A stretch of 64,000 nt of DNA, from contig NZ_AUNE01000050.1 of the NCBI RefSeq assembly GCF_000447755.1, positions 96,077-160,076 on the forward strand, in the 5' to 3' direction. Below the pieces are notes generated by a model, which searched no databases, was not told the DNA's origin, and saw nothing but the letters and a program-made list of their open reading frames with translations. Position 1 is the stretch's first letter, and each line of letters begins with the position of its first letter. Made by a program: the position numbers and the translations under genes. Source of the DNA: Bacteriovorax sp. BSW11_IV. GTDB lineage: Bacteria > Bdellovibrionota > Bacteriovoracia > Bacteriovoracales > Bacteriovoracaceae. Below are positions 25,870 through 34,155 of this stretch, in pieces.

Positions 25870-28077
25870 ATGGCATTGTATTATTTAGGGAGTACGGAAA
25901 TTTATAAAGAGCTTCAAAGCTGTTGTGACAGCGAGGTTTCCTTATTAACTCCCGACACATTGCCAACAAATATATCAGAACATGGGGTCTTATTTCTAGA
26001 TGGGGAGCAAGATTTCCCAATTCTGGATGCTGCTTTGCAAGCTGTAGAAGGCAAGAGTGCTATAAAAGTTGTTGTATTATGTGCAGGAGAGCCTGCCCTA
26101 AATTTCGACCACACTCTATACCTCCCATTGAAAAAAGATATTGTGAACACTTTGGTTAACGAACTTGAGTCATCAACGTTCAATATCAATGTGAACGATG
26201 CCCCTGATATTAAAACAGGCCAGGCGCTTGAGAGAGTGAATGAAATCATCAATGCAGTGTTTGGTGATGAGAGCACTTCAAACGATTTTGAAGATGATTA
26301 CCAGAGTTTTCATAAAGCAGAGGAAAGTAATATGTCTGAGAATGACAAAGATGAACAACAAGGATTGGAATTTAACATCCCTGATGGAGATGCAACTGGT
26401 CACAGTGTAGAGCTCAGTAGTGTTGTGGAAAATGACAATGATCTTGAAATGGATGTCTCGGACGGCGGTCTTACTCTGAGTGAAGATAATAGTGAAAATG
26501 AAAGTTTCACAGTTGAGGCCGACAGCAGTAATGACCTTAATTTTGAAATGTCTGAAGGATCATCTCCTGGCATCGCACTTGGTGGGGCCGATGATAATTT
26601 TCAATATAATGCTGATATGCCACAAGATAACTCTGACATTGACTTCAATAGAAAAAAAGAAGCAACACCTTCTCCTGTAGAAGAGGAAATAGAAGCACAA
26701 GCGTCTGAAGAACTAGAGGAAATGAAGGAAATAGAAGAAGATTTTCTTTCAGAAGAATCAGAGCTAGACGATGCAATGGCCATGGATGCAGACGGGCTAG
26801 ATGGCCTTGATGCCAGTATGGATGATGATTTATCAAATGATCTTGATGGAGGATTTTCTGATGATCTAGGGGATGACCTTTCTGATGATTTAGATGAATT
26901 ATCGGCCAGCGATGACTTAATTGATGGTTCAGATGATTTCAATGATGATCTGGGTGATAACCTTGGAGAAATCGAGGAAATTGAATTTGGCGCCTCTGAG
27001 CAGATAAATGCTGAGGAATCCATCTCAGATGAGTTTTCTGATGTGGATTTACTCTTTGCTGGTCAAGATGAAGACGAAGAAGATTTGGCCAAAACAAAAG
27101 TCGTTTCGACTGGATCACATCAAATTGATGAAGATGAATTGGATAAGACTTTAAATACAATGTTATTTGCGGATAACGGTGATAACGACTCATCATTGGC
27201 CGATATGGTTTCTGATCTAGGTAAAGATCTAGATGGGGTTGAAGAACTTGATTTTTCAAGTGTTGAAGAAATCAATGAGCCGACTAAGAGTATTACATCT
27301 ACTGATGCTGTCTTAGAAAGTGAAATTGAACAAGAAAGAGATGAAGACACAATTCTAGAGTTTTCTGAGATAAAGACAGAAATAGCTGCGCCACCAGTCG
27401 CTAATTCTCAAACACAAACTGCTTTTGCGACACCTCAAGTCGCGAGGGAAGAAATTGTAAGTGTTTCTCAATATGCGGAGGATGAACTCCTAAGACTACA
27501 GGGAACGATTCGCCAGTTGAGAGAAGAAAGAGAAGAATTTCTAAAAGAAATAGACTCTTTAAAAAGTGAACTGAAACTCAAAGACCAAGATAAAACGACT
27601 ACTGATGCCGAACTTGATGAATTGAAAATTGAACTCTCAATTTTGAAAAAGCGCCATCTTTCCGAAATGGAAGAGTTGCGTTATCAGTGGCGATTGAGTG
27701 AAGAAAAGAAGGATATGTACGAGCAGAGGGCCAAGAATGCTCAAAAAGAGATTGATAGGCTCGCAAGCAAAATTCATATTGATATAAATAAAGTAAAACA
27801 AAGAGAAAAAGAACTCGAAAGCCAACTGGAACTCGTCACAATGGATTCTGAATCTAAAGTGAAGAGTAGAGACATGAAGATCTTAGAGCTAAAACGTAAG
27901 ATTGATGCTCTCGAATTCAATATGGAAAATGTCGCAATCAGAGAGCAGAAGCTTAAAGATGACAAGGTTAAGATTGAAGAAAGATTAGATAAAATTATGA
28001 AAACTCTTCGCGGTTCGATCAAACTTCTTGAAGATGATGTTGAATACACAGGTGAAGAGAAAGAACATAAAGAATAG
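25870..28077 (+). CDS. Acidic coiled-coil protein with N-terminal pseudo-receiver
   Basis: A large cytoplasmic protein (735 residues from this ATG). The frame is open from an ATG at 25843 without ribosome site; GAGGGAG at 25852 favours 25870. Residues ~1-105 resemble a receiver fold (MALYYLGSTEIYKEL, GVLFLDGEQDF, IKVVVLCAGE, LYLPLKKD) but lack the acidic pair. Then ~400 residues of acidic, low-complexity sequence with Asp-rich near-repeats (DDLSNDL, SDDLGDDL, SDDLDEL, NDDLGDNL). The last ~190 residues (from ~545) are a long Lys/Glu coiled coil. I know no homologue. It leads the operon with the diguanylate cyclase and phosphoesterase, so a scaffold or polar organiser role is plausible. Confidence 0.7.
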   Translation: MALYYLGSTEIYKELQSCCDSEVSLLTPDTLPTNISEHGVLFLDGEQDFPILDAALQAVEGKSAIKVVVLCAGEPALNFDHTLYLPLKKDIVNTLVNELESSTFNINVNDAPDIKTGQALERVNEIINAVFGDESTSNDFEDDYQSFHKAEESNMSENDKDEQQGLEFNIPDGDATGHSVELSSVVENDNDLEMDVSDGGLTLSEDNSENESFTVEADSSNDLNFEMSEGSSPGIALGGADDNFQYNADMPQDNSDIDFNRKKEATPSPVEEEIEAQASEELEEMKEIEEDFLSEESELDDAMAMDADGLDGLDASMDDDLSNDLDGGFSDDLGDDLSDDLDELSASDDLIDGSDDFNDDLGDNLGEIEEIEFGASEQINAEESISDEFSDVDLLFAGQDEDEEDLAKTKVVSTGSHQIDEDELDKTLNTMLFADNGDNDSSLADMVSDLGKDLDGVEELDFSSVEEINEPTKSITSTDAVLESEIEQERDEDTILEFSEIKTEIAAPPVANSQTQTAFATPQVAREEIVSVSQYAEDELLRLQGTIRQLREEREEFLKEIDSLKSELKLKDQDKTTTDAELDELKIELSILKKRHLSEMEELRYQWRLSEEKKDMYEQRAKNAQKEIDRLASKIHIDINKVKQREKELESQLELVTMDSESKVKSRDMKILELKRKIDALEFNMENVAIREQKLKDDKVKIEERLDKIMKTLRGSIKLLEDDVEYTGEEKEHKE

Positions 28078-28085
28078 GTATTAAA

Positions 28086-29102
28086 TTGAGTATTGAAGAA
28101 CTAAGTAAGGACTATAAAAAGCTCTTAGATTTCGTCTGTACTTCAGATGATGTCGACACAGTTAAGAAGTTGTTTGAGCTCTTCGATGGCTTTTTTCAAA
28201 CAGAATATTTCTGTTCTCCTATGCTCGTTTATTCTGTGAGTATCGAGAGGAAGGTCAGACCCAAAGATTTAAAAAAACATTTCAGAAGTTTTTGGAATAA
28301 AGAAAAAGAGGCCATCTTTTATGATTCAGCTGAAATTCAACCCTTGCTTGAAAAGGTGTGGGACTCTTATGATAAGAAGTGGTTCGTAGATCAAAATAAC
28401 GATCTACAGTACTATGTGATTAAATGCGGAAATACTGAAAAACAAGAATATTTCGGAATTTTTAAATCGAGTAAAAGTATTAATCCCATTGTTTTGGATT
28501 ATTTATCACAATATCTTGAAACAACTTTTGTAAAACTAAATCGCTATAGCGAAGTTTCTGAATTAAAAAATCTTGTTCATATTGATGATGTGACTGGTCT
28601 TTATAATCAGAGGAAATTTTCACTTGATATTGATGAGAGTATCAAACGATATGAAGATGTGAATGAATCTTTCTCAGTTGTATTCATTGATATTGATCAT
28701 TTCAAAGATGTTAATGATGGTCACGGCCACTTGGTTGGAACCTCTTTATTGCAAGAGGTTGCCAAAATTATTAAGGATTGTACGCGAGATGAGGACCTTT
28801 GCTATCGATATGGTGGAGATGAGTTCGTTCTCATTATTCCAAACTCGACACTGACAATATCTCGCATTGTAGGGGAGCGTATCCTCGGGGCCATTGCCAA
28901 TAAAGAATTTAAAGTTAATGAAGAAGGTCATAAGGGTGAAGGAACATTTCGTCTCACTGTATCTGTAGGGATCGCTAATTTTCCAGAAAATGCAAACTCT
29001 CGCACTCAAATTATAAGTATTGCTGACCGTATGATGTATGCGGCCAAGAAATCTGGTCGTGGCAAAGTCTGTGCGGCCAATGATCTTGTAAGTGAGGAGT
29101 AA
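28086..29102 (+). CDS. Diguanylate cyclase (GGDEF)
   Basis: A 338-residue soluble protein that should make c-di-GMP. The N-terminal ~150 residues are an unrecognised, possibly GAF-like regulatory domain. The catalytic domain runs from ~165: DDVTGLYNQRKF, FIDIDHFKDVNDGHGH and the intact signature RYGGDEF. The product-inhibition I-site RxxD (RDED) is five residues before GGDEF, as in PleD, so feedback control is likely. It starts with TTG after TAGGT, 8 bases after the acidic protein. Its TAA shares its last A with the ATG of the next gene. Confidence 0.92.
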   Translation: MSIEELSKDYKKLLDFVCTSDDVDTVKKLFELFDGFFQTEYFCSPMLVYSVSIERKVRPKDLKKHFRSFWNKEKEAIFYDSAEIQPLLEKVWDSYDKKWFVDQNNDLQYYVIKCGNTEKQEYFGIFKSSKSINPIVLDYLSQYLETTFVKLNRYSEVSELKNLVHIDDVTGLYNQRKFSLDIDESIKRYEDVNESFSVVFIDIDHFKDVNDGHGHLVGTSLLQEVAKIIKDCTRDEDLCYRYGGDEFVLIIPNSTLTISRIVGERILGAIANKEFKVNEEGHKGEGTFRLTVSVGIANFPENANSRTQIISIADRMMYAAKKSGRGKVCAANDLVSEE

Positions 29103-30181
29103 TGCTCTATCTTGTTGTTTCAGATCTTCATTTAGGGAAAGGGCGCTACCTCAGAAATGGTCAGCTTAATATCCTAGAAGACTTTTTTGAAGATGATCGT
29201 TTTTATGAGTTTTGCGAGTATTATTCAAGCGGACTCAATTACTTATCTTCTATTCATTTGGTATTAAATGGCGATATTCTAAATCTCATTCAAATTGATC
29301 ATGAAGGTATATTTACACATATCATCGATGCTGAAGTCACAAGTGATTCCCTTAAGAGTATAGGAAAGGGGCATCCAAAGTTTTTTGCGGCATTAAAAGA
29401 ATTCTTATCAACTCCAAATAAGAAAGTAACATATGTAATCGGTAACCACGATGCAGGAATGGCGTTTCCAGAGGCACAGAAAGTTTTTTGTGATCTTGTG
29501 GGACATCATGTAGATTTTACTGAAACATTTGTCAAAGATGGAATTCACATCGAACATGGCCATCGCTTTGAGGCCATTAATACAGTTCCTCCTAAGGACT
29601 TTTTTGTGAAAGGTCCAAATGGTAAATCTATTTTAAATTTACCGTGGGGAAGTTTATTTTGTATTTCAGTATTACCAGTGTTGAAAAAAGAACGCCCCTA
29701 TATAGATAAGGTTCGTCCAATGAGCTCTTATGTGAAGTGGTGCTTATTGCATGATTTTACTTTTTTTTGGAAGTTGGTGATCACTGTTCTTCGCTACTTA
29801 ATCTCCACTAGTTTTGATAGCTATACAAAGCAAAACAGAAACTTCAAAACGACTTTGCGAGTCTTGAAGCAAATTACTATATATCCTCGTTATGAGAAAC
29901 AAGCGAAGAGGATTTTTAAGCGCAATAGTTCTATTCATACTGTAATCATGGGGCATACCCATCTTCAAGAATGGCGACGCTTTCCCGAAGGAAAGTTCTA
30001 CTTTAATACAGGAACATGGAATGCGATTCCTTCAATTGATGCAGCTCTGCATATGAATACAGTTCAATTAAGTTATTGTACAATTGAAGTTCACCCGAAA
30101 TCTGGAACATTGATTGAGGCATCGATTAATGTTTGGAAAGGTAAGTGGAAGCCCTATATATCAGAGATTGCGACTTCATAG
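29102..30181 (+). CDS. Calcineurin-like metallophosphoesterase
   Basis: A 359-residue metallophosphoesterase. Metal-binding motifs are visible in order: VSDLHLG (residues ~7-13), LNGDILN, VIGNHDAG, HIEHGHRFEA and MGHTHLQEW. The layout resembles UDP-2,3-diacylglucosamine hydrolases and related enzymes, but it is longer, with a ~90-residue insert containing a hydrophobic stretch (FFWKLVITVLRYLIS) that may associate with membrane. Its ATG overlaps the TAA of the diguanylate cyclase by one base, so the two are translationally coupled. The substrate is unknown. Confidence 0.85.
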   Translation: MLYLVVSDLHLGKGRYLRNGQLNILEDFFEDDRFYEFCEYYSSGLNYLSSIHLVLNGDILNLIQIDHEGIFTHIIDAEVTSDSLKSIGKGHPKFFAALKEFLSTPNKKVTYVIGNHDAGMAFPEAQKVFCDLVGHHVDFTETFVKDGIHIEHGHRFEAINTVPPKDFFVKGPNGKSILNLPWGSLFCISVLPVLKKERPYIDKVRPMSSYVKWCLLHDFTFFWKLVITVLRYLISTSFDSYTKQNRNFKTTLRVLKQITIYPRYEKQAKRIFKRNSSIHTVIMGHTHLQEWRRFPEGKFYFNTGTWNAIPSIDAALHMNTVQLSYCTIEVHPKSGTLIEASINVWKGKWKPYISEIATS

Positions 30182-30189
30182 TACTTATC

Positions 30190-30205
30190 GGCAACATTTG
30201 TTGCC
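30190..30205. repeat. Short inverted repeat after the phosphoesterase gene
   Basis: GGCAACA (30190-30196) and TGTTGCC (30199-30205) form a 7-bp perfect dyad around TT. It lies 9 bases after the phosphoesterase stop. There is no T-run, so it is more likely an mRNA 3' stabiliser or protein site than a terminator. Confidence 0.35.
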
Positions 30206-30331
30206 AAATGCCTTATCTAATGTTCATTTTAACATTCCATATTTCAGACAATTAGATTCTCTCTTTTTGGTCAATCTTAAAACTTTATACAAATTCTAAA
30301 TGCTTTATACTGAGATTAAGGGAGATGAATT

Positions 30332-30721
30332 ATGAGTGAAAATAAAAGGCCCAATATTCTCGTTATAGATGATTCCTCAGACATGCTTGATCTTATGAAC
30401 CACTACCTTACAAAAGGCGAAATCGGTGAATATCAGCTTTTTAGCAACGAATATCATGCCCTCAATTATCTTGTTAAAGAAAAGGTTGATCTCGTAATTA
30501 TCGATGTGTTTTTAGATTCTATTACTGGATTTCAGGTTGGAAAAATCTTGAGAAATCTTCTACAGGTAAATGTTCCCATTATCTATATATCTTCTCACAA
30601 TAATTGCTTGAAAGAGTTTTATCAACAAGATCAACGCAATTCATATTTTATGAATAAGCCCTTTGATCAAAATACTTTTTTAGGTGTTGTGAAAAATATG
30701 ATGGACCCGAAGGCCGCCTAG
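30332..30721 (+). CDS. Stand-alone receiver protein (CheY-like)
   Basis: A 129-residue single-domain response regulator. The phosphorylation site parts are present: VIDDSSDM (acidic pair), VDLVIIDVFLDSITG (phosphoacceptor Asp), IYISS (switch Ser) and MNKPFD (conserved Lys). No output domain, so it must act by binding another protein. Four bases of its 3' end overlap the convergent regulator gene. AGGGAG precedes the ATG. Confidence 0.9.
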   Translation: MSENKRPNILVIDDSSDMLDLMNHYLTKGEIGEYQLFSNEYHALNYLVKEKVDLVIIDVFLDSITGFQVGKILRNLLQVNVPIIYISSHNNCLKEFYQQDQRNSYFMNKPFDQNTFLGVVKNMMDPKAA

Positions 30722-31449
30722 AGTTTATGGAGGTCTTCTTCCGTCATTGGGGCCACTTTTAAAAGTAGCTTTCTAACATTTCTAATGACAGCACTGTGCT
30801 CATCAGGATCAAATTCAATTTCTATAAGAAAGCCGTTTTGTCTTTTATCAATGGTTACGTCTTTTACGACAAATTTAACAGCTCCTTGAGGCGATATAAT
30901 ATTCGCGAGGGCGCCTTCTAGAATGATTAATGTCTCTTTTGCCATTAGGGCGCTACTAAAGAGAGTCATACCCGTTTCACTTATTCTTTTGACTTTTAAA
31001 GGCACATGAAATTCAAAGTCATTATCGCCCTTAGGAACAGAGTAGAAGGCCAATTCCTCTTCTGGATTGATCTCCTGACCAAGAAAGAGTTTGATTTTAG
31101 AAAAGAGGATAACTTCATCTAGAGGTTTTGTGATGTAATCATTCGCACCATCTTCAAGCCCTTTAATAATATCTTCATGGTTATTTCTACGGGACATAAT
31201 AATGATAATAAGTTCTGGCCCCATCTTTTTGCGAACTGTTTCGATGATTTTATAACCGAAACCATTTTTACCATTGAGGTTAAGATCAACTAGAATAAGA
31301 TTCGGTTTGAAGGTCACCAGTTCTTTGAGAAAGCTCTCAGTATTATCCGTACAACGGATATCGTAGTTGTTTAGCTTGAACTTTGTTTCAAGGTACTTAT
31401 TGATATCTTCATCATCATCAATTACAAGTACTTTCTTTTTTTGATACAT
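30718..31449 (-). CDS. Response regulator with PilZ-like C-terminal domain
   Basis: A 243-residue protein. Residues 1-120 are a canonical receiver (VLVIDDDEDI, LILVDLNLNGKNG, IMSRR, TKPLD). The C-terminal ~105 residues are beta-rich (FEFHVPLKVKRISETGMTLFSSALMAKETLIILEG, VTIDKRQNGFLIEIEF) and resemble a PilZ domain in shape, though the RxxxR c-di-GMP signature is not clear. The next gene on the same strand has the same architecture. It follows that gene by 5 bases, so the two, plus the HPt gene, form one operon (HPt first). Confidence 0.8.
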   Translation of the reverse strand: MYQKKKVLVIDDDEDINKYLETKFKLNNYDIRCTDNTESFLKELVTFKPNLILVDLNLNGKNGFGYKIIETVRKKMGPELIIIIMSRRNNHEDIIKGLEDGANDYITKPLDEVILFSKIKLFLGQEINPEEELAFYSVPKGDNDFEFHVPLKVKRISETGMTLFSSALMAKETLIILEGALANIISPQGAVKFVVKDVTIDKRQNGFLIEIEFDPDEHSAVIRNVRKLLLKVAPMTEEDLHKL

Positions 31450-31454
31450 TGCCC

Positions 31455-32144
31455 TTATGCCTTTTTCGTTTTGACCTTTCTGATGGCCACCATATCTTTA
31501 TCACTGAGACCAATGAACTGAACTCTAGTTTCATACAAACCTGGCGTAATGGAAACACTAGGAAAAAAGATTGTGAACTGCGCGTGTTTAATGTTATGTT
31601 TTACAAAGAAAGATGAACTACATTCTAACTTGTGAGGGAGATTGAATTTGATTTTTGAAACAAATTTGAATGAAAGCTCATTCACCTTAGACATTTGACC
31701 AAAGCATTTTGCCTTAACATGTAAATTTTCTTGTCCTTCAGGGATGATATAATTTGGAAAATTAAGTTGGGCTTGTAACTTCTTCATTAAAGTTACGAGC
31801 TGATTATTTGTAACAGGTTTTACAAGATAACCATGTACGCCATAAGCTTTAGAATTAGCGATATCTTTTTTGGCAGTACTCGCACTAACCATGATAACTT
31901 TTATTCTTTGATAGGGGTCTAATTGTTTTAATTTTTCGAGAAGAACAAAACCTTTTTCTTCGTCTAGATTAATATCAAGAAGGATGAGGTGAGGGACAAC
32001 CTTTTCAACAAGGTTAGCAGCGTCAGTTGTATTTGTGGCCTCAAAAACTTCGTGGCCCATATTTTCTAGGAGCTTTCTAAAAAAGACTCTTAAATCAGGA
32101 TCGTCATCTACAATAAGAATAGACTTACTTTTACTCGTTGCCAT
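31455..32144 (-). CDS. Response regulator with PilZ-like C-terminal domain
   Basis: A 229-residue protein with the same layout as its downstream neighbour. Receiver: ILIVDDDPDL, LILLDINLDEEKG, VMVSAST, VKPVTN. The C-terminal ~90 residues (VKAKCFGQMSKVNELSFKFVSKIKFNLPHKLECSSSFF, then YETRVQFIGLSDKDMVAIRK) are beta-rich and PilZ-like without a clear ligand motif. The start is 1 base after the HPt stop, so it is translationally coupled to the HPt protein, its likely phosphodonor. Confidence 0.8.
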   Translation of the reverse strand: MATSKSKSILIVDDDPDLRVFFRKLLENMGHEVFEATNTTDAANLVEKVVPHLILLDINLDEEKGFVLLEKLKQLDPYQRIKVIMVSASTAKKDIANSKAYGVHGYLVKPVTNNQLVTLMKKLQAQLNFPNYIIPEGQENLHVKAKCFGQMSKVNELSFKFVSKIKFNLPHKLECSSSFFVKHNIKHAQFTIFFPSVSITPGLYETRVQFIGLSDKDMVAIRKVKTKKA

Positions 32145-32145
32145 G

Positions 32146-32451
32146 TTACTCCATTTCTACGAATACGACCTCAACGTTTTTCAAATGTGTTTCAATCTTA
32201 TTGATAAGCTCTACACATTCTTCAAATTTTCCATCCATGGCCTTTAGCTCTAATTCCTTTGCCATTTTACCAAGCTCATCGAAACCATACCCACCTGAAC
32301 TTCCAGCAACTTTGTGCCCAATTTTTTCGATTGTTTTCAAATCAGATTCATCCACTGCACGATGAAGTTCAACTAAATCCTTAGACCTATTTTCTAAAAA
32401 ACCAGGAACGATATCTTGTAGGTCCACATCTATTTCGATCTTAATGGCCAT
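32146..32451 (-). CDS. HPt phosphotransfer protein
   Basis: A 101-residue four-helix HPt domain with intact phosphohistidine H46 in KIGHKVAGSSGGYGFDELGKMAKELE. It should relay phosphoryl groups between hybrid kinases and stand-alone receivers. It is the first gene of the HPt-REC-REC operon, and the only HPt in this window with its His. Two related sequences in the window have Asp there. Confidence 0.9.
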   Translation of the reverse strand: MAIKIEIDVDLQDIVPGFLENRSKDLVELHRAVDESDLKTIEKIGHKVAGSSGGYGFDELGKMAKELELKAMDGKFEECVELINKIETHLKNVEVVFVEME

Positions 32452-32564
32452 ATGAGCTTCTCCTTAATTCTTTAATTCTAAATAATTATAACCCATTATC
32501 GTGCAAAAAACGCTTTCACCTTAATTTAATTATTTCTTATTTATTTAGAGTCAAACCGCTACAA

Positions 32565-33926
32565 TCAGGTATTCTTCTTCACTAGGGTTACGCGATCCAA
32601 GGCCCATGTGGCCTTTTCAAAGTTGGAGGTATGGTAGATTGCCTTAATTTTGGCCAAAATTTTAGGGATATCTTCATTGTTAAAATCAGACTTGTAGATT
32701 TCAACCACAAAGGTATGGGCAACACAGAAGATACTAAGAAGTATATTCGCTCTTTCTAAACCAATGGCCGGAGGGAAGGGATACTTTTCTTGACCAAGGT
32801 GATGATGCTTTTGAATATTGGCAAGATCACTTACGACATCATTATTCAAACTTATTTTTTCAAATAGATAATGATGACTTTCTAATTCATTTAATTGATC
32901 TTTATTCAGTGTTTGAAGCTCTTCTGGATACAGGTCATGAAGTTTACAAATTTTTGGATCTGTAATGGCAATATCATGAAGTAGTGAGATGAGTGATAGT
33001 TTTTTGATAATGCCACTATCCAGATTGAGTTCATTACAAATAGCGGTCGTAAAACAAGTGGCCAAAAATGTATGATCATAAGAATAGTCATGTGAGCGGA
33101 CAATCTTGTCTAATAAAGGTTTAAGGGCCTCATCTTTTGAGACTTCACTCAGTACCTGTTCACTCATTCGAGAAGCAAGATTTAAAGTATAGTTAGTCAC
33201 GCCTAATGACTTAATCATACTGCCTAATATTTCATGGTTTTTCTTGGCCGCAGTTATAAAGTCATCATCTTTATGAGGCATGGCCAAAAAAGATATTTCA
33301 GATAATTCTTCAAGAAAATTATCATAGTCTTCGTTTTTAATATAAAGATGGGAAACACCTTTTGTGTGATACTTTTCTATTGTACTTTTTGTATAAGGCT
33401 CATTGGCATTGATTATTTTGACAAATTTTTCATCCGCTAATTTTATATGAACATCGCAGTGAGAAAGGGAGTGTCGCATAAAATGATAGAAACGAACGGC
33501 CTTAAATTGAGATTGCTTTTCATTTTCTAGATCATTATAGGAGTGGCATATCTCTTGTATTTTTTTCTGCCAATCCTTAGGCCTTGTGATCTTATTCATA
33601 TAGTAGAATTTTGAAGATTTTACATATTGAATAAATGGAATATCTTCTTGTGTTCTTGAAGTGAAAAGAACAAAAGGTATATCAATTTTTTTACTCATTA
33701 AATATTCGTAGACTTCTTGGCCTGTACCCTGAGGAGGCATATCGTAATCGCAAATAATGAGTGAATAACTGTTTTGATTTTCTTCTAAAAAATTGATCGC
33801 ATCTTTTGGACCCTGGGCCTTGTCGATGGAGTTTGGACCATACATATTTTCAATGATGACTCCAAACAATTCGAGAATTGAGATGTCATCATCTATGAAT
33901 AAAATTTTGTGGTTTTTAGTTTCCAA
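32565..33926 (-). CDS. Response regulator with HD-GYP-like domain (degenerate)
   Basis: A 453-residue protein. Receiver (1-125): ILFIDDDISIL, LIICDYDMPPQGTG, FTSRT, MNKIT. A linker leads to an HD domain (~265-440) with the HD pair in SLISLLHDIAITD and a later KHHHLGQEKYPFPPAI. In active HD-GYP phosphodiesterases that part reads HHExxDGxGYP; here GYP is reduced to KYPF, so c-di-GMP hydrolysis is doubtful and binding is possible. The start is TTG (33926) with AAGGA 8 bases upstream. TTATCGGC just above (33947-33954) is, on this gene's strand, GCCGATAA, a perfect match to the sigma-28 -10 element. Confidence 0.82.
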   Translation of the reverse strand: METKNHKILFIDDDISILELFGVIIENMYGPNSIDKAQGPKDAINFLEENQNSYSLIICDYDMPPQGTGQEVYEYLMSKKIDIPFVLFTSRTQEDIPFIQYVKSSKFYYMNKITRPKDWQKKIQEICHSYNDLENEKQSQFKAVRFYHFMRHSLSHCDVHIKLADEKFVKIINANEPYTKSTIEKYHTKGVSHLYIKNEDYDNFLEELSEISFLAMPHKDDDFITAAKKNHEILGSMIKSLGVTNYTLNLASRMSEQVLSEVSKDEALKPLLDKIVRSHDYSYDHTFLATCFTTAICNELNLDSGIIKKLSLISLLHDIAITDPKICKLHDLYPEELQTLNKDQLNELESHHYLFEKISLNNDVVSDLANIQKHHHLGQEKYPFPPAIGLERANILLSIFCVAHTFVVEIYKSDFNNEDIPKILAKIKAIYHTSNFEKATWALDRVTLVKKNT

Positions 33927-33946
33927 TTAACAAATCCTTTAAACGC

Positions 33947-33954
33947 TTATCGGC
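33947..33954 (-). promoter_or_regulatory. Possible FliA (sigma-28) -10 element
   Basis: On the minus strand this reads GCCGATAA, the known sigma-28 -10 consensus, 21 bases before the TTG start of the REC/HD gene. The -35 region at the right distance reads ATAA or TAAT instead of TAAA, so the match is partial. About one chance GCCGATAA per 64 kb is expected at this base composition. Confidence 0.3.
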
Positions 33955-34155
33955 AACTTTTCCTCAAGATTATAAGCTTTAATCTTAATTTTTTATCAAG
34001 TGATAAAGATATTTTAAGTATTTGAAATCTGGAGGTTAATTTAAGTTTAATTCCTCAATTTCTCTGGAGAAAAACCGAAAAGACAATAAATATTATTAAT
34101 TTCTGACAGTTTTTATTGAGAATATTTTTAAAATAAATAAAGGCCAACTATTACG

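Noticed and set aside
26601..27350. Long antisense frames rich in Ser and Leu/His opposite the acidic gene
   Set aside because: They mirror the Asp-rich repeats (GAT/GAC read in reverse gives ATC/GTC or TCA-type codons), lack ribosome sites, and overlap a well-supported gene.
30185..30196. Second TTATCGGC (GCCGATAA on the minus strand) as a sigma-28 element
   Set aside because: It would transcribe antisense into the phosphoesterase gene, with no gene to serve, and it is part of the GGCAACA/TGTTGCC dyad. Its 12-base match with 33946-33957 is probably chance.
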